A DNA stretch of 9,703 nucleotides, from assembly GCA_050946255.1 (NCBI GenBank), contig JBMNUL010000101.1, positions 1 through 9,703 on the forward strand. The letters are read 5' to 3'. Numbering within the stretch: position 1 is the stretch's first letter; every line of letters begins with the position of its first letter. The notes under the pieces are model-generated. The model was given only the letters and a program-made list of their open reading frames with translations. It searched no databases and was not told the DNA's origin. This DNA is from JBMNUL01 sp050946255 (lineage in GTDB: Bacteria > Actinomycetota > Coriobacteriia > Coriobacteriales > CADBOM01). A program made the translations under genes and the position numbers. Below are positions 1 through 6,176 of the stretch, piece by piece.

Positions 1-696
1 CCCGACGTGCCGGCCATCGGTCAAAAGGACTACATGCGCAACATCCGCAACCTCTCGGCCGTGTCGCGTCAGGTCATCCCGCCGGCCACTCGCTTGGAGA
101 ACGCCCTTTACCCCTGGGTGTACTTCGCTGTTCTGCCGCTTTTTGCCCTCACGAACGCAAACGTTTCAGTGGGGGCGGACATCGGGCAGATCGTGGGGTC
201 TCCGGTGTTTCTGGGGGTGTTCCTCGGGCTGGTCGTCGGCAAGCCGCTGGGCATCATGCTCGCGAGCTTCATCGTCGTGAAAACGCGCCTGAGCAGCCTT
301 CCCGAGCACGTCAACTGGAGCCACATGTTCGGGGCATCGCTTCTCGGCGGCGTTGGATTCACGATGGCGATCTTCGTGGCGAACCTGGCCCTCGACGCGC
401 CCGAGGTGGTCATGGCGGCCAAGCTGGCGATTCTCTGCGCCTCAGTTGTCGCAGGCGTGCTCGGATTCACTTTCCTCGCCCTCCAGGCACGCATCACGGT
501 TCGCTCCGGGACGATGTTCCTCGACGTGTCGCCCGACGACGGGAACGCCCCTCATGATGAGCTGGAGAACCGCCATGAGTCCGCCCGCGCCGCCGAGCGC
601 CTGGACAATGACGGCTTCCAGACCTACACCCGCGCCGTGTCCCAAGACGGAGTGCATGAGATCGAGATTCATTTAGATAACGGTGGTGAGTTGTAA
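1..696 (+). CDS. nhaA: Na+/H+ antiporter NhaA, C-terminal part (5' end outside window)
   Basis: This is the C-terminal part of an NhaA-family Na+/H+ antiporter, an inner-membrane protein that exports Na+ (or Li+) in exchange for H+ for pH and salt homeostasis. The reading frame is open from base 1, so the start and the N-terminal helices with the paired transport aspartates lie upstream. Visible NhaA landmarks are LPLFALTNANVSV (codons from about base 127), VVGKPLGI with its Lys at 241-243 (the position of E. coli Lys300), and GGVGFTMAIFVANLAL (from about base 343), followed by a last hydrophobic helix ending near base 480. After that come about 69 hydrophilic residues, rich in Asp, Glu, Arg and Asn, that the E. 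coli protein does not have. The family call is sure. The tail's role is unknown. A tRNA unit follows, so the gene is not cotranscribed with what lies downstream in any obvious way. Confidence 0.93.
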   Translation, partial: PDVPAIGQKDYMRNIRNLSAVSRQVIPPATRLENALYPWVYFAVLPLFALTNANVSVGADIGQIVGSPVFLGVFLGLVVGKPLGIMLASFIVVKTRLSSLPEHVNWSHMFGASLLGGVGFTMAIFVANLALDAPEVVMAAKLAILCASVVAGVLGFTFLALQARITVRSGTMFLDVSPDDGNAPHDELENRHESARAAERLDNDGFQTYTRAVSQDGVHEIEIHLDNGGEL

Positions 697-709
697 CGGG
701 AGAGGCACC

Positions 710-739
710 GGGGGATGTGTCTCCTGCCACACTGCCCCC
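710..739 (+). terminator. Possible terminator hairpin after nhaA
   Basis: GGGGG at 710-714 can pair with CCCCC at 735-739, and inside it GTGT (717-720) can pair with ACAC (729-732) across a 2x2 internal loop, leaving an 8-nt loop. It begins 14 nt after the nhaA stop. The bases after the stem are ATTT followed by C, not a real T tract, so this is a weak intrinsic terminator at best. Confidence 0.4.
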
Positions 740-764
740 ATTTCCCCGCTGACAGCATCAAGTT

Positions 765-792
765 TTGTAATTTTCGCATCTGATGCTAGAAT
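765..792 (+). promoter_or_regulatory. Promoter of the tRNA-Val gene (-35/-10)
   Basis: TTGTAA (765-770) and TAGAAT (787-792) are separated by 16 nt and match the sigma-70-type consensus at 4/6 and 5/6. The -10 is preceded by TGC, an extended -10 element. Transcription would begin near 799, about a dozen bases before the mature tRNA end. The local AT-rich stretch stands out from the GC-rich surroundings. Confidence 0.65.
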
Positions 793-811
793 TGCTAAAC
801 AGTTCGCAGAT

Positions 812-886
812 GGGCGATTGGCTCAGGGGGAGAGCGCTGCCTTCACACGGCAGAGGTCGCTGGTTCGAAACCAGCATCGCCCACCA
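812..886 (+). tRNA. tRNA-Val, anticodon CAC
   Basis: A full cloverleaf can be drawn by eye. The acceptor stem GGGCGAT (812-818) pairs with ATCGCCC (876-882). The D stem GCTC (821-824) pairs with GAGC (832-835). The anticodon stem CTGCC (837-841) pairs with GGCAG (849-853) around the loop TTCACAC. The T stem GCTGG (859-863) pairs with CCAGC (871-875) around TTCGAAA. The anticodon at 844-846 is CAC, which reads the valine codon GUG. The discriminator is A883, and CCA (884-886) is encoded in the DNA. All stems are perfectly paired and the variable loop is short. It is a single tRNA with its own promoter and terminator. Confidence 0.96.
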
Positions 887-896
887 TGGATTCTTC

Positions 897-931
897 GAGG
901 CCGGGAGAACAACTCTTCGGCCTCTTCTTTT
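897..931 (+). terminator. Intrinsic terminator of the tRNA-Val gene
   Basis: GAGGCCG (897-903) pairs perfectly with CGGCCTC (918-924), with a 14-nt loop that can close further through GAG/CTC. The stem is followed by TTCTTTT (925-931). It starts 11 nt after the tRNA CCA end, as expected for a monocistronic tRNA unit. Confidence 0.75.
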
Positions 932-1003
932 GCCGAGCACGGATCCGAAAGGCAAGCACTTCCAGCCAGCTACCTTGACCTGTCGTCGGTAATTGACATC
1001 ATC

Positions 1004-1033
1004 TTGTTCAAAACTTAACAGAAATGGGATAAT
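1004..1033 (+). promoter_or_regulatory. Candidate promoter of the ybjQ-family gene
   Basis: GATAAT (1028-1033) is a good -10 hexamer (5/6). TTGTTC (1004-1009) lies 18 nt upstream as a weaker -35 (TTG plus poor 3' half). A perfect TTGACA is present at 993-998, but it is 29 nt from this -10, and its correctly spaced partner TTAACA (1015-1020) is poor. The region is AT-rich compared with its neighbours. The leader to the GTG start would be about 45 nt. Confidence 0.5.
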
Positions 1034-1071
1034 GTCGATTTAATCCAGTAGGTTGAATGTCCACGGACAAT

Positions 1072-1077
1072 AGGAGG
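1072..1077 (+). promoter_or_regulatory. Ribosome binding site that fixes the ybjQ start
   Basis: AGGAGG stands 6 nt before the GTG at 1084. It lies inside any longer reading from the ATG at 1057. A start at 1057 has no Shine-Dalgarno sequence of its own, so 1084 is the better start. Confidence 0.75.
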
Positions 1078-1083
1078 CCCATC

Positions 1084-1410
1084 GTGATTATCACGACAAC
1101 CAACGGCGTCGATGGTTATAGAATTTCTGGGTATTACGGAATAGTCTTCGGCGAGGTAATCGTCGGCATCAACATCGCGAAGGACATTGGGGCCAGCTTC
1201 AGGAACATCGTCGGTGGCCGCAGCCAGGGCTACGAGGAGGAGATGGCGAAGGCCAGGAACTCCGCCTTGTCCGAGATGGAGAAGCGCGCCGAGGCGATGG
1301 GCGTCAACGCCATCGTGGGCGTGGACTTCGACTACGAGTCGCTTGGCGGTGGCGGGATGCTCATGGTGTCCGTCTCGGGCACCGCGGTCACGCTGCAGCC
1401 TGTGGGGTAG
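1084..1410 (+). CDS. YbjQ/UPF0145-family small protein
   Basis: This encodes a 108-residue protein of the YbjQ family (UPF0145, annotated as a putative heavy-metal-binding domain), which forms small oligomers and has no firmly established function. Family marks in order are the N-terminal ITTTNGVDG strand, then GIVFGEVIVGINI, the hallmark NIVGGRSQGYEEEM, an amphipathic helix ending in AEAMGVNAIVGVDFDYE, and the terminal GMLMVSVSGTAV. It has no signal peptide or membrane segment, so it is cytosolic. The start is set at GTG 1084 because of the AGGAGG six bases before it, and this gives the usual family length. An in-frame ATG at 1057 would add nine residues but has no ribosome binding site. The gene has its own probable promoter and terminator. 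The family assignment is firm and the biochemical role is not. Confidence 0.9.
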   Translation: MIITTTNGVDGYRISGYYGIVFGEVIVGINIAKDIGASFRNIVGGRSQGYEEEMAKARNSALSEMEKRAEAMGVNAIVGVDFDYESLGGGGMLMVSVSGTAVTLQPVG

Positions 1411-1424
1411 AGGGTCTGCTGACG

Positions 1425-1450
1425 GGTCCGTGTCTCACGGGCTGGGTTTT
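1425..1450 (+). terminator. Probable terminator after the ybjQ-family gene
   Basis: CCGTG (1428-1432) pairs with CACGG (1436-1440) around a TCT loop. The stem extends outward by GGT/GCT with two G-U pairs, to eight pairs in all. GGGTTTT follows (1444-1450). The T run is short, so strength is uncertain. It begins 14 nt after the stop codon. Confidence 0.5.
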
Positions 1451-1495
1451 GTGCACGACTTGCACTCGGGGGCTATAGCCAGAACATGCGAGCAT
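1451..1495 (+). repeat. Three short inverted repeats upstream of the ABC-F gene
   Basis: Three small dyads lie in a row: GTGCA/TGCAC (1451-1455 with 1461-1465, 5-nt loop), the perfect palindrome GGCTATAGCC (1471-1480) and ATGC/GCAT (1486-1489 with 1492-1495). They fill the space between the ybjQ-family terminator and the ABC-F start. I could not place a convincing promoter here. The TTGCAC at 1460-1465 and TATAGC at 1474-1479 are not properly spaced for each other. The dyads could be operators or leader hairpins, or chance. Confidence 0.35.
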
Positions 1496-1516
1496 ACTCT
1501 GTGAGGCAATAGGGCA

Positions 1517-3628
1517 TTGATTCTTCAAGTTCAGGACATCAGCAAGTCGTTCGGGGGCAACCAGCTTTTCAGCGGGGTGTCCTTCATGGTGAACGAGGCG
1601 GACCGCTATGCCCTGGTGGGTCCCAACGGCGCTGGGAAGACCACGATGCTCAAGATCATCGCCGGGATCGAGAGCCCCGACAGCGGCCAGGTGATTCTCG
1701 CCAAGGGCTCCTCGATTGGATATATGGAGCAGGAGTCGATCGAGCTGGGCGAGGGAGTCCCTGTTCTAGACGAGGTCCTCTCTGGAGCTCAGCACGTCCT
1801 CGACATGCGCGACAAGATGACCCGCTTGGAGCAACAGATCTCCGAGTGCACCGATGAGGCAGAGCAGGCAAAGCTATTCGACGATTACTCGCGCACGAGC
1901 GAGGCCTTCGAACGTGCCGATGGGTACACGATCGAGCCGCGTGCCAGGAGCATCCTCTTTGGCCTTGGCTTCAAGGAAGAGGAGATGGGCAAGAACTGCG
2001 ACGAGTTCTCCGGCGGCTGGCAGATGAGAATCGCGCTCGCCAAGCTCCTGATGCGCCAAGTTGACCTGCTCCTCCTCGACGAGCCCACGAATCATCTCGA
2101 CCTGGAATCCGTTCGTTGGCTAGAGTCGTATCTTCGCTCCTATGGCGGCGCCGTGATCATCGTGAGCCACGACCGGGATTTCATGGACGGCATGGTAGAC
2201 CACATCCTCGAGCTCGATTCCTCCGAGTTCAACACTTACAAGGGCAACTACTCCGACTACGAGCGTCAGCGCGAGGAGAGGATCGCCCGACTCGAGGCCG
2301 AGGCCGAGGCGCAGGCGGAGGAGATAGCCCGTCTCGAGGCCTTCATCGAGAAGTTCCGCTACAAGGCCACGAAGGCCAAGCAGGTGCAAGACCGCGTCAA
2401 GAAGCTGGAGAAGATCGAGCGAATCGTCGTGCCCACGCATGCGAAGAAGATCCACTTCCACTTCCCGCAGCCCCCGCGTAGCGGCAAGAAGGTCATGTCG
2501 TTTCAGAATGTCCGCAAGGCCTACGGTGACAACGTTGTCTACGACGGGCTGAACTTCGATATATACCGTGGTGAGAAAATCGCGTTGGTAGGCCCCAACG
2601 GCGCAGGCAAGTCCACATTGCTCAAGATGATCGCCGGAGTGGAGAAGCCGGATTCCGGCACGCTCGAGATCGGCACCAACGTGGGTATTTCCTATTTCGC
2701 CCAGCATCAGCTCGAGGACCTCAACCCCAGAAACACCGTCTTCCAGGAGCTCGACAATGCTGCACCTGGGTGGACGATCTCGGAGGTCCGCTCGCTGCTC
2801 GGCGCCTTCCTCTTCTCTGGCGATGATGCAGACAAGCGGGTATCCGTCCTATCAGGAGGAGAGAAGTGCAGACTCGCGCTGGCAAAGATGCTCGTGAAGC
2901 CCACGTCGCTTCTCTGCCTCGACGAACCAACGAACCATCTCGACATCTCGAGCGTGCAAGTGCTCGCCGATGCCCTCGACCAATTCGACGGGACTCTCGT
3001 CCTGATAAGCCACGACAGGCACCTGATCCGCACGGTTGCCAACCGGATCGTGCAGATCGTAGATGGCGTTCCCACTATCTTCGATGGCGATTACGACTAC
3101 TACCTAGAGAAGACCGGGCAAGCAGACGACGAGACCGGAAGGGCCGGAACCGGAGCATCGAGTGCCCATGCCATGCCTGCCTCTGACTCGGGCAAGTCGG
3201 GCTCGGGCAAGGCATCCGGCGATGAGGGCGGGTCCGGGAAGCGCGTGCCAAGGAGGATCCACACGTCTGAGGGCACTTCCACCGGCAACGCGGGAGGCAC
3301 CCCCAAACCGCAAGCTCAGAAGAAGGGGGAGTACCGCACGAAGGAGCAGAAGCGCGCCGATGCTGAGATGCGCAAGAAGAGGTCTGCCCTGGTGCGTGAG
3401 GAATCCAAGAGGCTGGAGAAGGTCGACAAGGAACTCGACAAGCTCAACGCGAGGAAGAAGGAGCTCGTAGAGCTCATGGGCGATGAGAACCTCTACTCCG
3501 ATGTTCAACGATCCAAAGATGTGACATTCGAGTACAACGATATCCAGGCGGAAATAGATAAGCTCGAGAACGAATGGATGGAGCTCAGCGAGACCATAGA
3601 GTACAAGCTCTCGACGTTGGAGGAATAG
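1517..3628 (+). CDS. ABC-F family ATPase (Uup/YheS/YdiF-like translation factor)
   Basis: This is a 703-residue soluble ABC-F protein. The family has no membrane domain and acts on the ribosome, as a translation factor near the E site or as an antibiotic-resistance protector. First ABC domain: Walker A GPNGAGKTT (35-43), signature FSGGW (164-168), Walker B LLLLDEPTNHLD (from 184), switch SHDR (217-220). The linker with the family's charged helices and YKATKAKQVQDRVKKLEKIE spans about 245-325. Second domain: Walker A GPNGAGKST (359-367), LSGGEK (445-450), LLCLDEPTNHLD (from 465), SHDR (498-501). A Gly/Ser-rich linker (about 535-605) and a Lys/Glu coiled coil (about 606-703) follow, as in Uup-like members. 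Both sites look catalytically intact. The TTG start is the only choice, because TGA at 1502-1504 closes the frame upstream. GAGG at 1503-1506 is its likely ribosome site. Housekeeping translation factor is more likely than resistance, but the subfamily is not settled. Confidence 0.93.
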   Translation: MILQVQDISKSFGGNQLFSGVSFMVNEADRYALVGPNGAGKTTMLKIIAGIESPDSGQVILAKGSSIGYMEQESIELGEGVPVLDEVLSGAQHVLDMRDKMTRLEQQISECTDEAEQAKLFDDYSRTSEAFERADGYTIEPRARSILFGLGFKEEEMGKNCDEFSGGWQMRIALAKLLMRQVDLLLLDEPTNHLDLESVRWLESYLRSYGGAVIIVSHDRDFMDGMVDHILELDSSEFNTYKGNYSDYERQREERIARLEAEAEAQAEEIARLEAFIEKFRYKATKAKQVQDRVKKLEKIERIVVPTHAKKIHFHFPQPPRSGKKVMSFQNVRKAYGDNVVYDGLNFDIYRGEKIALVGPNGAGKSTLLKMIAGVEKPDSGTLEIGTNVGISYFAQHQLEDLNPRNTVFQELDNAAPGWTISEVRSLLGAFLFSGDDADKRVSVLSGGEKCRLALAKMLVKPTSLLCLDEPTNHLDISSVQVLADALDQFDGTLVLISHDRHLIRTVANRIVQIVDGVPTIFDGDYDYYLEKTGQADDETGRAGTGASSAHAMPASDSGKSGSGKASGDEGGSGKRVPRRIHTSEGTSTGNAGGTPKPQAQKKGEYRTKEQKRADAEMRKKRSALVREESKRLEKVDKELDKLNARKKELVELMGDENLYSDVQRSKDVTFEYNDIQAEIDKLENEWMELSETIEYKLSTLEE

Positions 3629-3636
3629 CTGGCAGT

Positions 3637-3667
3637 TGGGAGGCAGCTTGAGCCGCCCACACTTTTT
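3637..3667 (+). terminator. Intrinsic terminator after the ABC-F gene
   Basis: TGGG-A-GGC (3637-3644) pairs with GCC-G-CCCA (3652-3659) with one A/G mismatch and a 7-nt loop, followed by CAC and TTTTT (3663-3667). It lies 9 nt after the stop and separates the ABC-F gene from the protease gene. Confidence 0.75.
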
Positions 3668-3730
3668 ATAGATGTTGATGATGCCGACACTGGGGCCGTC
3701 GAGTTTACGATATCTCCGATGTCGATATTT

Positions 3731-3734
3731 AGGA
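3731..3734 (+). promoter_or_regulatory. Ribosome binding site choosing the M50 protease start
   Basis: AGGA is 7 nt before the ATG at 3742 but only 1 nt before the in-frame GTG at 3736, so ATG 3742 is the better start. Confidence 0.6.
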
Positions 3735-3741
3735 TGTGGCA

Positions 3742-4407
3742 ATGGGTCAGATATCAGTTTGGACGATAATCAGCATAATCTGCTTTATCCCGGCGATCGT
3801 TCTCCACGAGTGCGGTCATGGTTTCGCCGCCTACAAGCTCGGCGACCCGACGGCAAAGAACGCCGGGAGGCTCACTTTGAATCCCATAAAGCACATCGAC
3901 CCGTTCGGGACCGTGATCTTGCCGCTCCTTCTCGCGGTGACTGGTCTTCCGGTGTTCGGTTATGCGAAGCCGGTGCCCTACAACCCCAGGTACTTCAAGA
4001 ACATCCGCAAGGGAGAGGTCATCACCGGTCTGGCCGGTCCTTGCATGAACCTGATCATGGCTGTGGTGGGAGCGATCGTAGGGGCCATTTTCTATGCGCT
4101 TGCAGGAGTCAACTTCGATGTGGCGAGCTGGGGCCTCAACATCTGCTACATATTCTCGTTGATCAACCTCTACCTGATGTTCTTCAACTTGATTCCGATT
4201 CCACCACTGGACGGGGCATCGATAATCGCGCCGTTCTTAAGCGACAGAGCCTTGGAGAAATACTACTCCATCCAGCAGTACGCGATGCCGATTCTCATGA
4301 TCGTGCTCATCATCTGCCCATACGTCTTCGGATTCGACCCGTTCAGCATCTACCTGAACGCAACGGCGGGCAACCTGGGCAACTTGCTGTTCTTCTACGC
4401 GATGTAG
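3742..4407 (+). CDS. Site-2-protease-type membrane metalloprotease (peptidase M50)
   Basis: This encodes a 221-residue polytopic membrane protein of peptidase family M50, the zinc proteases that cleave substrates within the membrane. The zinc motif HECGH (22-26) sits in the first hydrophobic segment, with Glu23 as the expected catalytic base. The second zinc-ligand motif NLIPIPPLDG (149-158) supplies Asp157. A conserved GLAGPCMNL lies at 97-105. About five to six hydrophobic segments are visible (about 5-20, 58-70, 95-122, 132-150, 182-198 and possibly the C-terminus). There is no PDZ domain, so this is the short, minimal S2P type rather than the RseP type. ATG 3742 is chosen over GTG 3736 from the ribosome site spacing. 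The upstream terminator means it has its own promoter, which I could not place with confidence (GATATT at 3724-3729 is a possible -10). Its substrate is unknown. Many such short members sit next to scpAB genes in Gram-positive bacteria. Confidence 0.92.
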   Translation: MGQISVWTIISIICFIPAIVLHECGHGFAAYKLGDPTAKNAGRLTLNPIKHIDPFGTVILPLLLAVTGLPVFGYAKPVPYNPRYFKNIRKGEVITGLAGPCMNLIMAVVGAIVGAIFYALAGVNFDVASWGLNICYIFSLINLYLMFFNLIPIPPLDGASIIAPFLSDRALEKYYSIQQYAMPILMIVLIICPYVFGFDPFSIYLNATAGNLGNLLFFYAM

Positions 4408-4412
4408 ACGCC

Positions 4413-4439
4413 TTGGGAAAATGTTTTTTGGGATATCAT
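4413..4439 (+). promoter_or_regulatory. Weak candidate promoter for scpA-scpB-rluB
   Basis: TATCAT (4434-4439) matches the -10 consensus at 5/6. TTGGGA (4413-4418) matches the -35 at 4/6, but the spacing is only 15 nt, which is short. The 105-nt gap between the protease stop and the scpA start is the largest before the coupled genes, so a promoter is expected here. Read-through from the protease gene is the alternative. Confidence 0.35.
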
Positions 4440-4500
4440 GTAACAGTTGAATAGATTCGTCTCTTGCGGTGTCGATCGGAATACATCGGCGCTGCGGCAT

Positions 4501-4504
4501 GGAG
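4501..4504 (+). promoter_or_regulatory. Ribosome binding site that decides the scpA start
   Basis: GGAG stands 8 nt before the TTG at 4513. That TTG directly precedes the family's conserved N-terminal sequence (SYHVKIDSFEGPF), which supports 4513 rather than the upstream in-frame TTG at 4447. Confidence 0.65.
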
Positions 4505-4512
4505 CCAGCCAG

Positions 4513-5346
4513 TTGTCTTACCACGTTAAAATCGACTCTTTCGAAGGCCCTTTCGAACTGCTTCTCGCCCTCGTGACCCAGCAGAAGGTCAAGATCGACT
4601 CCATATCCATCTCCGAGGTCACCGACCAGTACCTCGAGTATGTTCAGGAGATGGAGGACCTGGATATGGACGTGGCCAGCGAGTTTCTCGTTGTCGCCTC
4701 CACGCTCCTTTCGATAAAGGCGAGGTCGTTGCTCCCAGCCGAAAAGAAGGAGACCGAAGAGGAGTCCGATGAGCTGACATTCGAACAGGCCGCGGACCTT
4801 CTTGCAACGAGGATCATCACGTACTACAAGTACAAGCGGGTTGCCTCGATGCTCGGCTCGAGGATGCAGAACGAATCGATGATGCATCCTCGCACCTTGG
4901 GGCCCGACCCAGAGTTCATGGGTTTGCTGCCCGATTACCTCGAGGGCGTGACTCTGGAGGGGCTGGGGTTGGTGTGCGCTTCCCTGATGGCGCGCCGCGA
5001 GACCTTCTTGCTGGATGCTGAGCACATCGCCGCGAAACCACTTGCGGTAAACGATTACGTGAAGTCGATATCGGTGAGGCTGTCGGAGGAGAAGAGCACA
5101 ACGTTCTCCAAGTTGGTGGAGGATGCTGAGGACACAGCTCATGTCGTCGTGTCGTTCCTGGCAATCCTCGAGATGTACAAGCGAGGGATGATCGACCTGA
5201 GACAGCCGACGCCCGAAGACCAGATCGACATCGATTACATCGAGCCCGAGCATTGGGGCGAGTTTGCCGCAGTGGAAGAGGCTGCCAGTGAGGGTTCCGA
5301 GGAGCCAGACGACGACGATAACGTGGATTCGGAGGATGTCGAATGA
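4513..5346 (+). CDS. scpA: Segregation and condensation protein A (kleisin)
   Basis: ScpA is the kleisin subunit that bridges the SMC dimer and binds ScpB in the bacterial condensin, for chromosome compaction and segregation at the nucleoid. The N-terminal SMC-neck-binding region shows YHVKIDSFEGPFELLLALV (3-21), QKVKIDSISISEVTDQYLEY (24-43) and ASEFLVVASTLLSIKARSLLP (55-75), all typical. The middle (about 85-200) is helical and charged and would bind ScpB. The C-terminal winged helix includes VVVSFLAILEMYKRGMIDL (211-229). A very acidic tail (about 250-277) follows. From the TTG at 4513 it is 277 residues. The frame stays open to a TTG at 4447, which would add 22 residues unlike any part of the family, so I reject that start. 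It overlaps scpB by four bases (ATGA at 5343-5346), showing translational coupling and fitting a fixed ScpA:ScpB ratio. Confidence 0.92.
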   Translation: MSYHVKIDSFEGPFELLLALVTQQKVKIDSISISEVTDQYLEYVQEMEDLDMDVASEFLVVASTLLSIKARSLLPAEKKETEEESDELTFEQAADLLATRIITYYKYKRVASMLGSRMQNESMMHPRTLGPDPEFMGLLPDYLEGVTLEGLGLVCASLMARRETFLLDAEHIAAKPLAVNDYVKSISVRLSEEKSTTFSKLVEDAEDTAHVVVSFLAILEMYKRGMIDLRQPTPEDQIDIDYIEPEHWGEFAAVEEAASEGSEEPDDDDNVDSEDVE

Positions 5347-6176
5347 GCGAATTCGCTGATAACAGTCAAGATCTCGAGACTGAGGACGCCAATGTCTTTA
5401 ATAAGGAGGACGATGGCAGACAGGACGAGGAAGCCAGGCAAGCCGAGGAGGCCAAGAAGGCCGAGGAAGACAGGCACAGGTTCAATCGTGGCGCAATCGA
5501 GGCCATGCTCTTCGTCTCCGACGAGCCCGTTACCTCTTCAAGGCTCTCCGACATGCTCGACCTTACGCTGAGCGAGACCGACGAGATTCTCTGCGAGCTG
5601 GCAAACGAGTATGACGAGGAAGAGCGTGGCATCCAGCTCCGCGAGGTTGCCGGGGGATGGAGGCTCTACACCCACCCCGCGTACCATGATGCAATTGAGA
5701 AGTACGTGCTGTCTTGGGACACACAGAAACTTTCCCAGGCAGCTCTCGAGGTGCTCGCCGTCATCGCATACAACCAGCCGACGACCAGGGCGATCGTTTC
5801 CTCGATCCGCGGGGTCAACTCCGATGCCGTGATCTCGTCTCTGGTGGAGAAGGGGCTCATCAGAGAGGCCGGGCGCGAGAACAGCGTCGGCCAGCCCATC
5901 CTCTATGCCACTACGCGCACTTTCCTGGAGAAGTTCGGGCTCAGGTCCATCAAGGACCTCCCTCCATTAGAGGATTTCGCCGCAAACGAGCAGACCAGGC
6001 AGCTGATCATCGAACGTCTCTCCGCGAATTCGGGATTGTCAGATGATTTCGACATTGATGACGATTCTGAAGACGAAGATTCAGATGTTTACGAAATCGG
6101 AGACGATGCGTTGGACGATCTGAGCGAAGATCTGGGTGAGGGCTCAGGGGATTTGAGGGATAGCTCAGATGAGTGA
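5343..6176 (+). CDS. scpB: Segregation and condensation protein B
   Basis: ScpB dimerises through winged helices and clamps ScpA in the SMC-ScpAB complex. The first winged helix is at about 48-112, from GAIEAMLFVSDEPVTSSRLS to GGWRLYTHP. The second is at about 128-205, with the signature SQAALEVLAVIAYNQPTTR (131-149), IRGVNSDAVISSLVEKGLI (155-173) and GQPILYATTRTFLEKFGL (183-200). The protein is 277 residues, clearly longer than the roughly 180-200 common in the family. The excess is an N-terminal charged extension of about 47 residues, rich in Asp, Glu, Lys and Ala (including EEARQAEEAKKAEEDRHR), and a strongly acidic C-terminal tail (about 235-277). ATG 5343 overlaps the scpA stop. No other in-frame start gives a shorter natural N-terminus until Met55, which would cut into the domain. 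Confidence 0.92.
   Translation: MSEFADNSQDLETEDANVFNKEDDGRQDEEARQAEEAKKAEEDRHRFNRGAIEAMLFVSDEPVTSSRLSDMLDLTLSETDEILCELANEYDEEERGIQLREVAGGWRLYTHPAYHDAIEKYVLSWDTQKLSQAALEVLAVIAYNQPTTRAIVSSIRGVNSDAVISSLVEKGLIREAGRENSVGQPILYATTRTFLEKFGLRSIKDLPPLEDFAANEQTRQLIIERLSANSGLSDDFDIDDDSEDEDSDVYEIGDDALDDLSEDLGEGSGDLRDSSDE

Noticed and set aside
442..672. Short - strand open frames within the nhaA tail
   Set aside because: They are shadows of the coding strand, without ribosome site or family motif.
812..1056. tRNA-Val as an integration site with a downstream element
   Set aside because: No integrase, no duplicated tRNA 3' end and no foreign-looking genes follow. The next gene is a normal YbjQ-family gene.
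1517..3628. ABC-F gene as an antibiotic-resistance determinant
   Set aside because: Nothing in the motifs or context shows resistance. Its Uup/YheS/YdiF-like layout fits a housekeeping translation factor at least as well.
3672..4454. 260-codon open frame on the + strand
   Set aside because: It overlaps the protease gene in another frame. It is rich in Arg, His and Ser, and shows no membrane segments or family motif.
4237..5253. 338-codon open frame on the - strand
   Set aside because: It lies antisense to the M50 protease end and scpA, has no recognisable domain and a composition expected from reverse reading of a GC-rich gene. The + strand genes have clear family motifs.
5404..5571. AGGAGG followed 3 nt later by an out-of-frame ATG (5413) inside scpB, opening a 52-codon frame
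   Set aside because: The spacing is too short for good initiation. The product is an Arg/Pro-rich shadow of the Glu/Lys-rich scpB coding sequence, and the AGGAGG is explained by Lys-Glu-Asp codons.
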